Origin: JAQUGA01 sp964521105 | Lineage (GTDB): Bacteria > Bacteroidota > Bacteroidia > Bacteroidales > WCHB1-69 | Assembly: GCA_964521105.1 (NCBI GenBank) | Contig: CAZFPO010000080.1 | Coordinates: forward strand, 1 to 13,592 | Direction: 5' to 3' | Length of the DNA: 13,592 nt | Shown: piece after piece, positions 1-7,900 of the stretch | How the letters are laid out: the number at the start of each line of letters is the position of its first letter | Position numbering within the stretch: position 1 is the stretch's first letter | The notes under the pieces: generated by a model | Told to the model about the DNA's origin: nothing | The model's database searches: none | Seen by the model: the letters and a program-made list of their open reading frames with translations, nothing else | Position numbers and translations under genes: made by a program

Positions 1-1902
1 TACGGACAATCATTCGATAACATTACCTATTTTGTAAACAAAATTACAAAAACCGATTCACCATTCGAAAGCCGCCACTTAATGAATTCGTTGGTTGGAT
101 GGCTCATAATTTTAATCAGTGGGCTTTTACTTTCGCACATTGCTGGCTGGCGAGCTGCTATAATTGGAATGTTGTTACTCTTTGTATCGCCCCGCTTTTT
201 AGGACATTCATACAATAATCCTAAAGATATTCCTTTTGCATTTGCATACTTGTTTTCGGTGTTTCAAATGATACTTTGGACAAAAGAGCTTCCAAAAATA
301 AAAATTAAACGAGTAATTTGGATTATACTAGGTATTGCAATGGCTATAAGCGTTCGTATTGGCGGATTAATGCTGGTTGCTTATCTATTTATGATTGTTG
401 GGCTTTGGTATATTTCAACCCGACCATTAAAAGATTTTTTCACGGGTAAATATCTGGGTGGAGGGTTCAAATACATTTTTATTTTGGGTGGAATTACCAT
501 TGCAGCTTTTTTTGTTGGAATTATCCTATGGCCCTATGCCATCGAAAGTCCAATTAAACATTCAAAAGAATCGTTAGACATAATGACAAATTTCTCGGTT
601 GGAATTCGTCAGTTGTTTAATGGCGAGAATATTTGGTCGGATAGAGCTCCTTGGGATTATCTTCCAAAATATATTTTTATGACCATTCCAATTGTGGTAA
701 TTTTAGGATTGGGATTATTTATTGTTTTGATAAAAAAAGTGCTGAAAATATCAAACGAATTAGTTGTTTTTGTGATTGCATTTGCATTTTTCTTTCCGGT
801 TTTTTACATCATTTACCAAAAATCAAATGTGTATGGTGGATGGCGACATGTTTTGTTTATTTATCCTTTTTTGGTAATGGCAGCTGCATTGGGTTTTGAA
901 GGATTACTTCGATTGTTTAAAAATAAATTTATTCAAATTGGAGTATTGATTGTACTTGGTGGTTTAATGTTTTTGCCATTAAAACATATTGCTAAAAATC
1001 ATCCTCACGAATATGTTTATTACAACGAATTGGCTGGTGGAGTCGAAAAAGCGTATGGATTTTACGAAATGGATTACTATTTTCACAGTATGCGGGCAGC
1101 CAGTTTATGGCTTAACGATTACATTAAAAAGGAGCATCCAAATCCTGCCAAAAAAATTGTTGTGGTCAGTAACAATATGGGAATTACGCAATACTATTTC
1201 CGACACGACACTACCAATGTTGCCGTTGGATACATTCGTTATTACGACCGTGGAACCATTGATTGGGATTATTGCATAGTAGTAAACAGCTACATCGATG
1301 CTATTCAGCTTCAAACCGGAATGTGGCCCCCAAAAAATACAATACACACTATTGATGTTGATGGAAAACCAGTTTGTGCAATTTTGAAACGAGATGACAG
1401 AAATGATTATTTAGGTTATGTTGCCAAAGCCTCAGCCGAAAGCATTAAAGAGAATAATTCAACTAGAGATTCCTTGTTTAAAGAGTCAGTTGTTTGTTTT
1501 AAAAAAGCTTTAAAAGCTGATTCGCACAACGAAACTGCTTTGTTGTCGTTAACCGAAATATACATGAACGCTCAAAATCTCGATTCTGCAATGTATTATG
1601 TCGATTTGCTGCTTGCTGTTTATCCAACTTACGAAAATGGATTAAATTATAAAGGATGGTTGAGTATTCAAACATTTGATATAAATCAAAATCAACAAGT
1701 GCTCACCGATGCTAAAAATGCGTTTGAAAAAATCATCAAAGTAAATTACAAATATGTTTATGGCTATTATGGTTTGGCTATGGCTTATATTCGGATGAAT
1801 CAACTCGACCAAGCATTGAAAGTTTTAGAAGATGGTATGAAAGTTAATCCAAACTTTCCTCCAATGGTTGAACTTTATAATCAACTTCGAAGCCGAAGAT
1901 AG
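1..1902 (+). CDS. GT-C-type membrane glycosyltransferase with C-terminal TPR region (5' partial)
   Basis: The reading frame is open from the first base, so the first ATG in the window (82) is internal and the true start lies upstream. The visible part is 633 residues. Many hydrophobic membrane segments alternate with short loops up to about residue 330. A loop with S-P-R-F-L-G-H-S-Y and N-N-P-K-D (about residues 63-76) and a later H-P-H-E-Y-V-Y-Y-N-E-L motif (about 333-343) resemble family-39/ArnT-like glycosyltransferases, which move a sugar from a lipid-phosphate carrier on the outer face of the inner membrane. The N-terminal catalytic Asp region expected for this fold would lie upstream of the window. 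After a soluble domain, residues of about 480-630 form helical tetratricopeptide-like repeats (A-L-K-A-D, A-L-K-V-L-E-D-G-M-K-V-N-P). The acceptor and donor sugars cannot be told from sequence. The family call is good; the specific function is open. Confidence 0.8.
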   Translation, partial: YGQSFDNITYFVNKITKTDSPFESRHLMNSLVGWLIILISGLLLSHIAGWRAAIIGMLLLFVSPRFLGHSYNNPKDIPFAFAYLFSVFQMILWTKELPKIKIKRVIWIILGIAMAISVRIGGLMLVAYLFMIVGLWYISTRPLKDFFTGKYLGGGFKYIFILGGITIAAFFVGIILWPYAIESPIKHSKESLDIMTNFSVGIRQLFNGENIWSDRAPWDYLPKYIFMTIPIVVILGLGLFIVLIKKVLKISNELVVFVIAFAFFFPVFYIIYQKSNVYGGWRHVLFIYPFLVMAAALGFEGLLRLFKNKFIQIGVLIVLGGLMFLPLKHIAKNHPHEYVYYNELAGGVEKAYGFYEMDYYFHSMRAASLWLNDYIKKEHPNPAKKIVVVSNNMGITQYYFRHDTTNVAVGYIRYYDRGTIDWDYCIVVNSYIDAIQLQTGMWPPKNTIHTIDVDGKPVCAILKRDDRNDYLGYVAKASAESIKENNSTRDSLFKESVVCFKKALKADSHNETALLSLTEIYMNAQNLDSAMYYVDLLLAVYPTYENGLNYKGWLSIQTFDINQNQQVLTDAKNAFEKIIKVNYKYVYGYYGLAMAYIRMNQLDQALKVLEDGMKVNPNFPPMVELYNQLRSRR

Positions 1903-2022
1903 TAGAATTCTCTGTAATATATAATTGCTAAAACCGAGAAAAATATAGATTTAATTGGACGATTATTGGCGATATTTGGTTTAATAAAATAAAATAATTA
2001 TTTGTTAAATATTGTTTTAAAT

Positions 2023-2053
2023 TTTGTTTTTTGACTTTTTTTATTTACTTTTA
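2023..2053 (+). promoter_or_regulatory. Putative Bacteroidota-type promoter of the T9SS cargo gene
   Basis: A TTTG at 2023-2026 is followed after 19 nt by TACTTTTA at 2046-2053. This matches the Bacteroidota sigma-ABfr pattern TTTG-N(17-23)-TAnnTTTG with one mismatch at the last base. Transcription would start near 2058-2062, giving a leader of about 25-30 nt before ATG 2083/2089. This argues against a TTG at 2059 as the start codon. The rest of the 1903-2058 intergenic region is very AT-rich and shows no clear terminator hairpin for the preceding gene. Confidence 0.45.
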
Positions 2054-2088
2054 GATTCTTGCAAAATGTTAATCAAAAAACAATGCTT

Positions 2089-4791
2089 ATGAAAAATTTT
2101 TATAAATTATTAATTAGCTTCGGAATAATGCTAATTTTCAATATTAATTGTGCCGAAAACACATTTTTTGTCGAAAATGTGAAATATAATGACAATTCTA
2201 AATTTACTAGTTGCGACCCTCCTACTAAACCAACACATATAGTTGGAAATAGTAATTTGTGTATAGGCAATGAGGGACTCTTTTATGTACACGGTGCGGA
2301 AATTGGTTATTCTTATGTTTGGAGTTATACCGGCGATGGGCAAATTAATCAAAGTGGATCTGAAATTTCCTTAATTGCTAACTCCGGCGGGGTACTTTCA
2401 GTTAAAGTTGTGAACGAATGTGGTGAAAGCGATACGGTAGCATTGGAAATATTTATTCATGAAAAACCCGATTTATCAATGATTTATGGATATCCGATGG
2501 GGGAGGTTTGCGATGGGACATCTGTCCAAATTTTTTCTTATGCTACGCAATGTGGTGCCTGCACGTATTTTTGGAACAATAATCAATACGGAAATGCAAT
2601 AAATGTTACTGCAACTGAGTCATTTAATTATGAAGTTACAGTTATGAATTCTTTTGGTTGCTTCGATACTGCAAGTTATTATTTGCTTGTTCATCCTAAC
2701 CCGATTGTTGAAATTTCCGCAAGTAATAACCCATTAATACGAGGATCTGAAACTTATATTTCAGTTAGTGGGGCTGAAACCTACCAATGGAATAATAATC
2801 TGTCTTCTTCATCTCTTCAATTAGTTTCTCCTGATTTAACTACCGAATATATGGTTACTGGTACTGATGAATATGGTTGTACTTCAACCGCATCACTCTT
2901 GTTGGTGGTTGAAATGCCATCTGGGAGTACTGAGGCTAACATTTTATCGTTTTCATTTCCAGAGCAAGTAGGAAGCTCTATTATTGATGAAGCTTCAGCC
3001 ACTGTTATAGTTAAAGTTTCCGAAATTGAAGATGTTAGCAATATTATTCCAAATATTACTGTTTCAGATGGTGCATGGATTGATCCACCGGGTGAAGATG
3101 CTCAAAATTTTAATGAAGAAATAATTTACACGGTTTACGCCGAAAATGAATTTGATTACAAAGATTGGACAATTATCGTTCAACGTGTAATGAATGATAA
3201 AGCCAATTTATATAATTTTAGCTTTGCTGAGCAGTCAGAGCAAGCTATAATAGATAGTTTAACCCATACAATTAACATTAAAGTATCTCCTTTAGCAAAT
3301 TTATCTTCACTTGTTCCTACATTAACTATGTCTTATGGAGCTTATAGTAATCCTTATAGTGGTGTTGCTCAAGATTTTACTCTACCCAAAAATTACACAG
3401 TTATATCTCAAGATGGTCAAAATCTGATAGATTGGACAGTATATGTAAAGCAAAGTACATTTCAAGCGTCAGAAAACGCTTCAACATCTGTTCGCTTAAC
3501 TTGGAAACCTGTTTCGGGAGCTACTAATTACCGAGTATTAATTTATAAAACTGGAACAACTGCTTATGTTACTAATTCTACATCTACTAACACATTAGTT
3601 TTTAGTAATCTAACCCCAAACACAAATTATTCAATCCGATTAAAATACTATAAAAATTCGGTATGGTCAGATTACTCTATAACTGAAATGTTTACTACAA
3701 CAAACCAGGAAATTACATTTTCAAACATTACAGGTATTTCGGTAAAAGCTTCATGGCTGGAATATCCCGGAGCTATTTCTTATAAAATTAGATATTGGCA
3801 AGAAGGACAAGATATGGCTACTACAAATAAAACGGTTACATCAACATCTACTAGTGCAATAATTGGAAGCTTAACCGATGGGAAAACTTATAACTATCAA
3901 GTTAGAGCAGATTTTGGAAATGGTTATACTGGTTATAGTACAACTTATTCCTGCTACAATCCATCGAGGGCAATTAACTTTAGCGAAAATGCTGGCACAT
4001 CTGTTAAGGCAAAATGGTATAACTTTGAAGGTATGACTAGTGCACGTTTACGTTGCTGGAAATATGGAACTGATGTTTCAACAGCTAAAACAGTAACATC
4101 AACTGCTGATACAGCAATGATATATTATTTGGAACAAAACACATTATATAATTTCCAAATTCGCTTCGATTTTGGAAGTGGATATAGTGTTTATGGTCCA
4201 ATTTATACTTTGTTAACAGCAAATCCAACCTTTACATATCAAAATGTTACTTCTAATTCAATGCAAGTTTTCTGGTCTGGTTATGAAGATGCAACATCAT
4301 ATCGATTAAGCTATCAAGAGGTGGGAACGACAGTAATTAAAACGATTACAACCACTTCTACTAATACTTATGTAAAAACACTGAAACCTAACACTGCTTA
4401 CGAATTTAAAGTTCGACCAAATTTTGGTGCAGGATTTACTGCAACTAATAGTTATATAAGTACACAATCAACGTTAGATACTACAGTTAAAGCAATTCAT
4501 ACTACTGTTGATGAAAGATACTCCGCTTTAGCTTCAGATAACATAAATACGCTAATATATCCAAATCCATTTAAAGATAATTTTAATGTTTTAATTAATT
4601 CAAAACATGAGGGCATTATCAATTGGAGACTTACAGACATTATTGGTAGAGTTATGAGTGAAGGATCTTTATTACTAGTTGAGGGAGAAAATCTTTTCAA
4701 TGTATCAACTCAAGATTTTAATTCAGGACTTTATTTTATAACTATCTTTACGAAAGAAAAACAATTGAGTTATAGGATAATTAAACAATAA
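2089..4791 (+). CDS. Secreted multidomain beta-sandwich protein with T9SS type A sorting domain
   Basis: The frame is open from a TTG at 2059, but ATG 2089 (or ATG 2083, two codons earlier) places a signal peptide at the very start: M-K-N-F-Y-K, a hydrophobic core, then I-N-C-A before E-N-T. Residue numbers below count from 2059. About 55-290 hold three PKD/Ig-like domains with W and Cys residues (E-C-G-E-S-D, G-C-F-D-T-A, G-C-T-S-T-A). About 293-378 and 382-466 are two copies of a DUF5018-like sandwich (A-N-I-L-S-F-S-F / A-N-L-Y-N-F-S-F, each ending D-W-T-x-x-V). About 467-549, 550-636, 637-723 and 724-807 are four tandem fibronectin type III-like repeats. From about 832 to the end is a T9SS type A sorting domain (Y-P-N-P-F, then G-L-Y-F-I, ending R-I-I-K-Q). 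Such proteins cross the outer membrane through T9SS and are usually anchored or released at the surface. No catalytic domain is visible, so an adhesin or structural role is inferred. It has its own promoter and ends at a bidirectional terminator. Confidence 0.88.
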   Translation: MKNFYKLLISFGIMLIFNINCAENTFFVENVKYNDNSKFTSCDPPTKPTHIVGNSNLCIGNEGLFYVHGAEIGYSYVWSYTGDGQINQSGSEISLIANSGGVLSVKVVNECGESDTVALEIFIHEKPDLSMIYGYPMGEVCDGTSVQIFSYATQCGACTYFWNNNQYGNAINVTATESFNYEVTVMNSFGCFDTASYYLLVHPNPIVEISASNNPLIRGSETYISVSGAETYQWNNNLSSSSLQLVSPDLTTEYMVTGTDEYGCTSTASLLLVVEMPSGSTEANILSFSFPEQVGSSIIDEASATVIVKVSEIEDVSNIIPNITVSDGAWIDPPGEDAQNFNEEIIYTVYAENEFDYKDWTIIVQRVMNDKANLYNFSFAEQSEQAIIDSLTHTINIKVSPLANLSSLVPTLTMSYGAYSNPYSGVAQDFTLPKNYTVISQDGQNLIDWTVYVKQSTFQASENASTSVRLTWKPVSGATNYRVLIYKTGTTAYVTNSTSTNTLVFSNLTPNTNYSIRLKYYKNSVWSDYSITEMFTTTNQEITFSNITGISVKASWLEYPGAISYKIRYWQEGQDMATTNKTVTSTSTSAIIGSLTDGKTYNYQVRADFGNGYTGYSTTYSCYNPSRAINFSENAGTSVKAKWYNFEGMTSARLRCWKYGTDVSTAKTVTSTADTAMIYYLEQNTLYNFQIRFDFGSGYSVYGPIYTLLTANPTFTYQNVTSNSMQVFWSGYEDATSYRLSYQEVGTTVIKTITTTSTNTYVKTLKPNTAYEFKVRPNFGAGFTATNSYISTQSTLDTTVKAIHTTVDERYSALASDNINTLIYPNPFKDNFNVLINSKHEGIINWRLTDIIGRVMSEGSLLLVEGENLFNVSTQDFNSGLYFITIFTKEKQLSYRIIKQ

Positions 4792-4800
4792 AAACCGATA

Positions 4801-4831
4801 AAAAAAAGAGGCAGTTTTGCCTCTTTTTTTT
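4801..4831. terminator. Bidirectional rho-independent terminator between convergent genes
   Basis: The stem GAGGCA (4808-4813) and TGCCTC (4818-4823) has a GTTT loop, with seven A upstream (4801-4807) and eight T downstream (4824-4831). The A tract reads as a T tract on the other strand, so the hairpin can stop transcription from both sides. It lies 9 nt after the stop of the T9SS cargo gene, and the minus-strand glycosyltransferase stop codon (4830-4832) overlaps its edge. Confidence 0.85.
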
Positions 4832-6260
4832 ATTTGCTTATTTGATATAATTCCAATCCATCATCTTTACATACCAGAGGAAGTTTTAATGTTGGTTTTT
4901 CAGGATATTTAAGGGTTAAAATCACCCACTTACAACCCAAATTGCGTAAAGAATCTATGGTTTCTGAACGTTGGATTTCTGTATTACTCATCGACCACCC
5001 TTTTCGATGGGTAAAATATAAATCCGTTGGATTTTCACTACCGTTAATCAATATTAAATCGGATTTACTTGAAAATTTATCTAAAACACTTTCATAATTT
5101 AGCATACTTAATCGACTTTCCTTTAATGTAAAATCGTGCTGTTGATTAGCTAATCCCTCCACACAAATTAAAATCAATACGCTTAGGACTATTTTTCTGT
5201 TTTTAATTTCCGATAAACCCCAACCAGCTATTAATGCCATAAACGGAACAAAAGGTATGATGTAGTAACTATGTACTCCAAAATTCCTCCCCGATTTCAA
5301 CATAAAAACAAAAAACAAAATCGACGAAATAATGAAAATCAATTTTAAAATTCGTTTATTTTTATCCTGCCCTCTTTTAATAAATAGATAAACCAAACTC
5401 GATATAAAAACAATGAATCCAGAATATTTTAATGCATCAAAATAGAACTTTTCAAAAACATCTAATTTAAAAGAAATTATCTCTGAGAATCCATCTTTAA
5501 AATTAGTACCCATGTAATAATGCCAATACCCAAATGTTTCAACTAAGTGCGGAACCCATATAAAATACCACCAGAAAACAATTACTAAGCAAATAGAAAA
5601 GGAAGATATTAAAATGAACTTATTTTTAATTGCTTGTTTTTTATCAAACATTATAAAAACCAATGGAGTAAGAGCAATTATTGCTGGTATTTTACTTAGG
5701 ATGCCTAGCAAAATAAGCAAACTTGACACAAAAAGATGTCGAATTTTGCTTTGTTCTATATACAATATTGCAAACCAAAGCCCAATAAGGGTTAATGATA
5801 CACTAAAGGTGTCGGGCATTATTTTTCGGGAATAAATAAACCAATTTGAAACTATTAATAAAATGGTAGATAAAAATGCATGCTTTTCCGAAAAAAACTG
5901 TTGGACTAATTTATAAAAGAAATAACTCCCAGCAGACGAAACAACTAGCACGATTAGTCTCCCATACCATTCGGTCCATCCAAAAACAAGGGCAAATAGG
6001 TAAATTAAATAATTTAAAACGGGAAACTCGGTGCCAGTAATTCCTGTTTTTTCGCCCGCCATATCAACACAAGGATAGAAAATGTTGGAATCATTTTCAA
6101 AAAAATTTCGAGCAACCATATTCCCAGTTACTTGTCGCCAACTATGAGCAACATCAATGGGTGGAAACCAAATTCCATATATTCGAATCAAAAAAAATAG
6201 AACTATCCAAAATCGGATATCTAACAGGCTTTTTTTTGATACGAAATTGGAAATTTTCAA
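4830..6260 (-). CDS. GT39-like (GT-C) membrane glycosyltransferase
   Basis: The 476-residue protein has roughly 9-11 hydrophobic membrane segments and a short soluble C-terminus, the usual size for family-39-like glycosyltransferases of Bacteroidota. After the first membrane segment comes D-V-A-H-S-W-R-Q (residues 36-43), with Asp36 in the position of the catalytic acidic residue of the GT-C fold. G-T-E-F-P (76-80) gives a second conserved acidic loop, and M-P-D-T-F-S follows a later membrane segment. It is expected to transfer a sugar from a polyprenyl-phosphate donor at the periplasmic face; donor and acceptor are unknown. The start is TTG at 6260-6258. No ATG precedes the catalytic loop, and the next upstream in-frame codons are CCA and then the TAA of the preceding gene, so TTG is the only reasonable start. 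It follows the 279-residue hypothetical gene by 3 nt and is probably co-transcribed and translationally coupled with it. Confidence 0.85.
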   Translation of the reverse strand: MKISNFVSKKSLLDIRFWIVLFFLIRIYGIWFPPIDVAHSWRQVTGNMVARNFFENDSNIFYPCVDMAGEKTGITGTEFPVLNYLIYLFALVFGWTEWYGRLIVLVVSSAGSYFFYKLVQQFFSEKHAFLSTILLIVSNWFIYSRKIMPDTFSVSLTLIGLWFAILYIEQSKIRHLFVSSLLILLGILSKIPAIIALTPLVFIMFDKKQAIKNKFILISSFSICLVIVFWWYFIWVPHLVETFGYWHYYMGTNFKDGFSEIISFKLDVFEKFYFDALKYSGFIVFISSLVYLFIKRGQDKNKRILKLIFIISSILFFVFMLKSGRNFGVHSYYIIPFVPFMALIAGWGLSEIKNRKIVLSVLILICVEGLANQQHDFTLKESRLSMLNYESVLDKFSSKSDLILINGSENPTDLYFTHRKGWSMSNTEIQRSETIDSLRNLGCKWVILTLKYPEKPTLKLPLVCKDDGLELYQISK

Positions 6261-6263
6261 TGG

Positions 6264-7103
6264 TTAGGTTTTAGGCTGATATTTACGACGAATTAAATCA
6301 TAAATTTTTAAACAAGCACTAGAATTTTCGTCCCAATCATTTGCTTGCTTAATTTCATCTAAGTAATCAAATGCTTCCGAAAGGTCATTCATTTCGTTTA
6401 ATTTTTTTATCTCTTGACCATATTTTTCCGAATCATTATTAAATAATTCTTTTGTAAACAAAAAACGCTCATTAATTCCTATTGCCTTTACAAGGTCAGT
6501 GATGGGTGCCTTTTGCATTTTAGAAACGATACTTTTGTCTTCCCTGTTTTCGATGCTGTCATTTAAGGTTTTATTCTCATTTTTAAACTTGTCGGCAATG
6601 GTTGTTACATTTTGATTAATTGCGACGTTAATTGGGTCTATATTTGTTTTTTTAACTTCTGTTGGCTCAACTATTGGCACTTCTTTAATTTCTTTTTCTG
6701 CTTCTCTTTCAACAGGTTTTGGTTTTAAAATATTTTCATCAATTGTAATCACTTTCTCAATCTTTTCTTCTTCTATAATCTTCTTTTCTTCAATTATTGG
6801 ATTTTCCGAAACTGGTTTTTCAACAATTTGAGATTTGGGTATTTCAACTTTCGCCAAAACTGATTCTTTCTTGATTTCAATATCTTTTTTGTTTTCAGGT
6901 TTTGATGAATTTTTTTCAGAACCTTCTTCCTGATTAATTTTATCTAAATTGCAATACGTTTCGTATAACTCCGAAATATTTTTTTTAATAATATCGATTT
7001 CAATTTGTGGAATTCGACCTTTATGATCATTAATTACTTGGGTTTGTTCAATTATTGCATCTAAAATGTCGATAATTTGGGCTTTTAATATTTCTCTTCT
7101 CAT
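6264..7103 (-). CDS. Hypothetical protein with charged linker and conserved-looking helical ends
   Basis: The protein has 279 residues, no signal peptide and no membrane segment, so it is probably cytoplasmic. It starts at ATG 7103. Residues 1-58 are predicted helical (I-I-D-I-L-D-A-I-I-E-Q, then I-S-E-L-Y-E-T-Y). Residues about 59-195 are low-complexity, rich in Lys, Glu, Ile and Pro, and look like a disordered spacer. Residues about 200-279 form a compact-looking domain: I-T-D-L-V-K-A-I-G-I-N-E-R-F-L-F-T-K-E-L-F, then a helix with L-N-E-M-N-D-L-S-E-A-F-D-Y-L, and a final R-R-K-Y. Similar C-terminal segments occur, as far as I recall, in uncharacterised Bacteroidota proteins, but I know no function. 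It is divergent from tdk and heads a probable two-gene unit with the downstream glycosyltransferase, whose start lies 3 nt past this stop in the same frame. Confidence 0.75.
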   Translation of the reverse strand: MRREILKAQIIDILDAIIEQTQVINDHKGRIPQIEIDIIKKNISELYETYCNLDKINQEEGSEKNSSKPENKKDIEIKKESVLAKVEIPKSQIVEKPVSENPIIEEKKIIEEEKIEKVITIDENILKPKPVEREAEKEIKEVPIVEPTEVKKTNIDPINVAINQNVTTIADKFKNENKTLNDSIENREDKSIVSKMQKAPITDLVKAIGINERFLFTKELFNNDSEKYGQEIKKLNEMNDLSEAFDYLDEIKQANDWDENSSACLKIYDLIRRKYQPKT

Positions 7104-7127
7104 CTTGAAATAGAATATGTTGATTTA

Positions 7128-7161
7128 TTTTGCTAAAATTAATATCAAAATCTTACATTTG
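7128..7161 (+). promoter_or_regulatory. Putative Bacteroidota-type promoter of tdk
   Basis: TTTG (7128-7131), a 22-nt spacer and TACATTTG (7154-7161) match the consensus TTTG-N(17-23)-TAnnTTTG exactly. A start near 7166-7170 gives a leader of roughly 85 nt before ATG 7253. A perfect 8-bp inverted repeat, AAAATCTT (7147-7154) and AAGATTTT (7167-7174), straddles the -7 box and could be a regulator site, though short AT-rich repeats arise by chance. No equally good promoter was seen for the divergent minus-strand gene starting at 7103. Confidence 0.6.
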
Positions 7162-7252
7162 CATAAAAGATTTTTCTATAAAAACTATGGCATAAAAATA
7201 ATAGAGATTTCTGAGTTTAAATGTGTTTTAAGTAAATTTTATTAACAGCATT

Positions 7253-7693
7253 ATGTTTTTAGAAAACAAAAATAATAAAAATCAAGGTAAAGGATGGGTT
7301 GAAGTAGTTTGTGGATCAATGTTTTCGGGAAAAACCGAAGANNNNNNNNNNNNNNNNNNNNNNNNNNNNNNNNNNNNNNNNNNNNNNNNNNNNNNNNNNN
7401 NNNNNNNNNNNNNNNNNNNNNNNNNNNNNNNNNNNNNNNNNGCTAATCGTGGAATCAGGGTTATAGTTGCTGGTTTAGATATGGATTTCCAAGGTAAGCC
7501 TTTTGGAGTTATGCCACAATTGATGGCTATTGCCGAGTATGTTACTAAAGTTCATGCAATTTGTGTCGATTGTGGCGAATTAGCTAATTTTTCGCATCGT
7601 ACCGTTGCTAACGATAAATTAGTTATGCTTGGCGAAAAGGATTCATACGAACCTTTGTGCCGAAAATGTTTTACAAGTAAAAATGCTGTTTAG
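7253..7693 (+). CDS. tdk: Thymidine kinase (type II), interrupted by an assembly gap
   Basis: The enzyme phosphorylates thymidine to dTMP with ATP in the pyrimidine salvage pathway of the cytoplasm. Before the gap the frame shows V-E-V-V-C-G-S-M-F-S-G-K-T-E, the P-loop typical of type II thymidine kinases. After it come R-V-I-V-A-G-L-D-M-D-F and G-V-M-P-Q-L, then two Cys pairs of the structural zinc site (C-V-D-C and C-R-K-C) flanking F-S-H-R-T-V. The N run removes the middle part, including the expected D-E-A-Q-F (Walker B) motif. Visible sequence covers about 29 plus 83 residues, while the family usually has about 190-200, so some 75-85 residues (about 230-250 nt) are missing rather than the 33 implied by 100 N. 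The frame across the N run is kept only by chance. This is an assembly artefact, not evidence of a broken gene. Confidence 0.93.
   Translation: MFLENKNNKNQGKGWVEVVCGSMFSGKTEXXXXXXXXXXXXXXXXXXXXXXXXXXXXXXXXXXANRGIRVIVAGLDMDFQGKPFGVMPQLMAIAEYVTKVHAICVDCGELANFSHRTVANDKLVMLGEKDSYEPLCRKCFTSKNAV
7342..7441. other. Assembly gap (100 N) inside tdk
   Basis: Exactly 100 N in a row is a common placeholder for a scaffold gap of unknown length. The amino-acid context on both sides belongs to one thymidine kinase, so the scaffold join is biologically sound, but the real length is probably more than twice the placeholder. Confidence 0.98.
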
Positions 7694-7701
7694 TTTTCAA
7701 A

Positions 7702-7724
7702 AAAAAATCAAAATAAGATTTTTT
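7702..7724 (+). terminator. Possible weak terminator after tdk
   Basis: AAAAAATC (7702-7709) and GATTTTTT (7717-7724) form an 8-bp AT-rich stem with a 7-nt loop, starting 9 nt after the tdk stop codon and ending in a T run. The stem has only one G-C pair at its top, so it would be weak. It is the only hairpin of this type between tdk and the next gene. Confidence 0.4.
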
Positions 7725-7850
7725 ACAGTTAGATTAACCATATAGCCTGATAGAAAATCGCACGAAATCTCATGCTGACCATGTTGTCAACAGTTATCGG
7801 CAATAGCAGTTTCTTTCTAACCCAACAAGAAAATTGTATCACGAAATGAA

Positions 7851-7897
7851 TATAAATTATTAAAACTTGCAAAAATTACATGTTTTAATAATTTATA
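7851..7897. repeat. Perfect 16-bp inverted repeat upstream of the ATPase gene
   Basis: TATAAATTATTAAAAC (7851-7866) and GTTTTAATAATTTATA (7882-7897) are exact reverse complements separated by 15 nt. The right arm ends 3 nt before the -7 box at 7901, so the repeat covers the whole expected -33/spacer region of the promoter. That position fits an operator for a dimeric regulator, or a cruciform or hairpin. The rest of the 7694-7912 intergenic region shows only the possible tdk terminator. Confidence 0.7.
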
Positions 7898-7900
7898 ACG

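Noticed and set aside
1992..2003. 12-bp palindrome AAATAATTATTT upstream of the cargo gene
   Set aside because: Pure A/T low-complexity sequence where such palindromes are expected by chance.
2059..2088. TTG at 2059 as start of the T9SS cargo protein
   Set aside because: It coincides with the expected transcription start of the promoter at 2023-2053 and adds polar residues before a normal signal peptide; ATG 2089 or 2083 fits better.
7851..7897. Invertible (phase-variable) promoter
   Set aside because: The 15-nt segment between the arms holds no promoter, the -7 box lies outside, and no recombinase gene is present.
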